A DNA stretch of 21,504 nt from a virus: positions 1 through 21,504 of IMG/VR virus record IMGVR_UViG_3300022200_000624; one strand, given 5' to 3'. The first letter of the stretch is position 1. Each line of letters begins with the position of its first letter. Shown in pieces: positions 21,088 to 21,504 of this stretch. Both the position numbers and the translations under genes were made by a program. The notes beneath the pieces were generated by a model, which made no database searches, was not told the DNA's origin, and saw only the letters and a program-made list of their open reading frames with translations.

Positions 21088-21320
21088 TAGTAAGTTCCTC
21101 CGTCAATCGTGCCTGTAGACAGAGTACCCGTAAACGTCAACGCAGGAATCGTTACAGTGCCAGTGAATGTAGGAGAAGCTGTGTCTGCTTTGGTTGCAAC
21201 CGCTGTTGATATAGCGTTGAACTCAGTGTCAAACTCGCTACCACGAATAACCTTACCACTATCTCCAGAAGGTAAACTGTCCTTAGCAGTAAAGTTTGTT
21301 GTTTTTGTATAGTTACTCAT
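21087..21320 (-). CDS. Tail-fibre-like short structural protein
   Basis: 77 aa. It opens MSNYTKTTNFTAKDSLPSGD and continues with GSEFDTEFNAISTAVATKAD, then a Thr/Gly-rich repeat (SPTFTGTVTIP, LTFTGTLSTGT, IDGGTY). I recognise this as the N-terminal module found in short structural or tail-fibre proteins of marine T7-like and pelagic phages; full tail fibres usually carry a receptor-binding part after it. Here the protein stops at the repeat, so it may be a stand-alone adaptor or connector, or a trimming remnant. It begins in an ATGA overlap with the upstream gene and ends in TAATG with the 670-aa gene. Confidence 0.7.
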   Translation of the reverse strand: MSNYTKTTNFTAKDSLPSGDSGKVIRGSEFDTEFNAISTAVATKADTASPTFTGTVTIPALTFTGTLSTGTIDGGTY

Positions 21321-21504
21321 ACTGTTTTACCCATTAGTGCTAATACGTTAATCTCTTGGAGGGATAAAGCAGACCCGTCAATGTCAGCTTCTAGTCCTAT
21401 CGTAATAATACTTCCGTTACCTGTTGCTTGAACAGAGTTTCTAGTCGTAAGTTCACCACCAGTAAACTCACCGATAGCAAACTCGTCAACACCGTAGTAC
21501 GCAG
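21317..21504 (-). CDS. C-terminal fragment of a virion structural protein
   Basis: The 5' part is beyond the right edge; 61 residues are visible. They read AYYGVDEFAIGEFTGGEL, then TTRNSVQATGNGSIITIGLE, ADIDGSALSLQEINVLALMG, KTV. The pattern is beta-rich with Gly turns, as in tail or capsid-decoration proteins, but no family can be assigned from this piece. Its stop overlaps the ATG of the tail-fibre-like gene, so it belongs to the same transcription unit. Confidence 0.6.
   Translation of the reverse strand, partial: AYYGVDEFAIGEFTGGELTTRNSVQATGNGSIITIGLEADIDGSALSLQEINVLALMGKTV

Noticed and set aside
1-21504. CRISPR arrays, tRNA genes, integrase or attachment sites, insertion sequences
   Set aside because: Looked for evenly spaced repeats, tRNA-like T-arm sequences, recombinase and transposase motifs in the proteins; none found.

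Overview
The window looks like the middle of a tailed dsDNA phage genome, most likely a marine podovirus with a T7-type replication module. The + strand carries a T7 gp4-like primase-helicase, a family A DNA polymerase with built-in exonuclease, a gp2.5-like single-strand binding protein, a FEN-type 5'-3' exonuclease, an endonuclease I-like resolvase, a metallophosphoesterase, a DUF3310 protein and a monomeric adenosylcobalamin-dependent (class II) ribonucleotide reductase. This set, together with structural genes on the opposite strand, most resembles the Zobellviridae/cobavirus (SIO1-like) group as I know it. That placement is recall and inference, not a search result. No integrase, excisionase, tRNA, IS element or CRISPR array was seen. 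No phage RNA polymerase was seen, and several sites match bacterial sigma70 promoters, so the host enzyme probably does the transcription.

Layout. Bases 1-538 (- strand): the start of an M15-type peptidase (probable endolysin), preceded by a 143-aa terminase-small-subunit-like protein with two AT-hook-like GRPK motifs. Bases 539-1151: a gene-free divergent control region with a near-consensus - strand promoter, two sets of short repeats and an 18-bp palindrome. Bases 1152-1800: a GC-richer cassette (178-aa protein, translationally coupled 23-aa membrane peptide, rho-independent terminator) that looks like a later insertion. Bases 1931-5095: a strong promoter, a second copy of the palindrome, then eleven small, tightly overlapping genes, mostly unrecognised, including a gp88-like cysteine-rich protein and a 64-aa sigma region 4-like protein. 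Bases 5078-13848: the replication and nucleotide-metabolism operon, with its own promoter and another in front of the SSB gene, ending in a 36-aa lipoprotein. Bases 13824-21504 (- strand): virion genes, in transcription order a C-terminal fragment, a tail-fibre-like 77-aa protein, three large internal-virion or structural proteins (670, 434 and 1251 aa, the last with a LysM domain), and a 59-aa protein.

How it fits together: the + strand first makes small early proteins, then the replisome and dNTP supply. The - strand makes the virion. If the genome is circular or terminally redundant, the - strand genes at both ends could be one late unit starting at the 668-696 promoter, with a single divergence point (539-1151) and a single convergence point (13824-13848). 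Most + strand genes overlap by 1-4 bases (ATGA or TGATG), so translational coupling is pervasive. The most interesting items are the repeated palindrome TTAAATGCATTTAA, the GC-rich cassette with its micro-peptide, the sigma region 4-like protein, the lipoprotein overlapping the RNR gene, and a hydrophobic reading frame with a good ribosome binding site nested inside the DNA polymerase gene.
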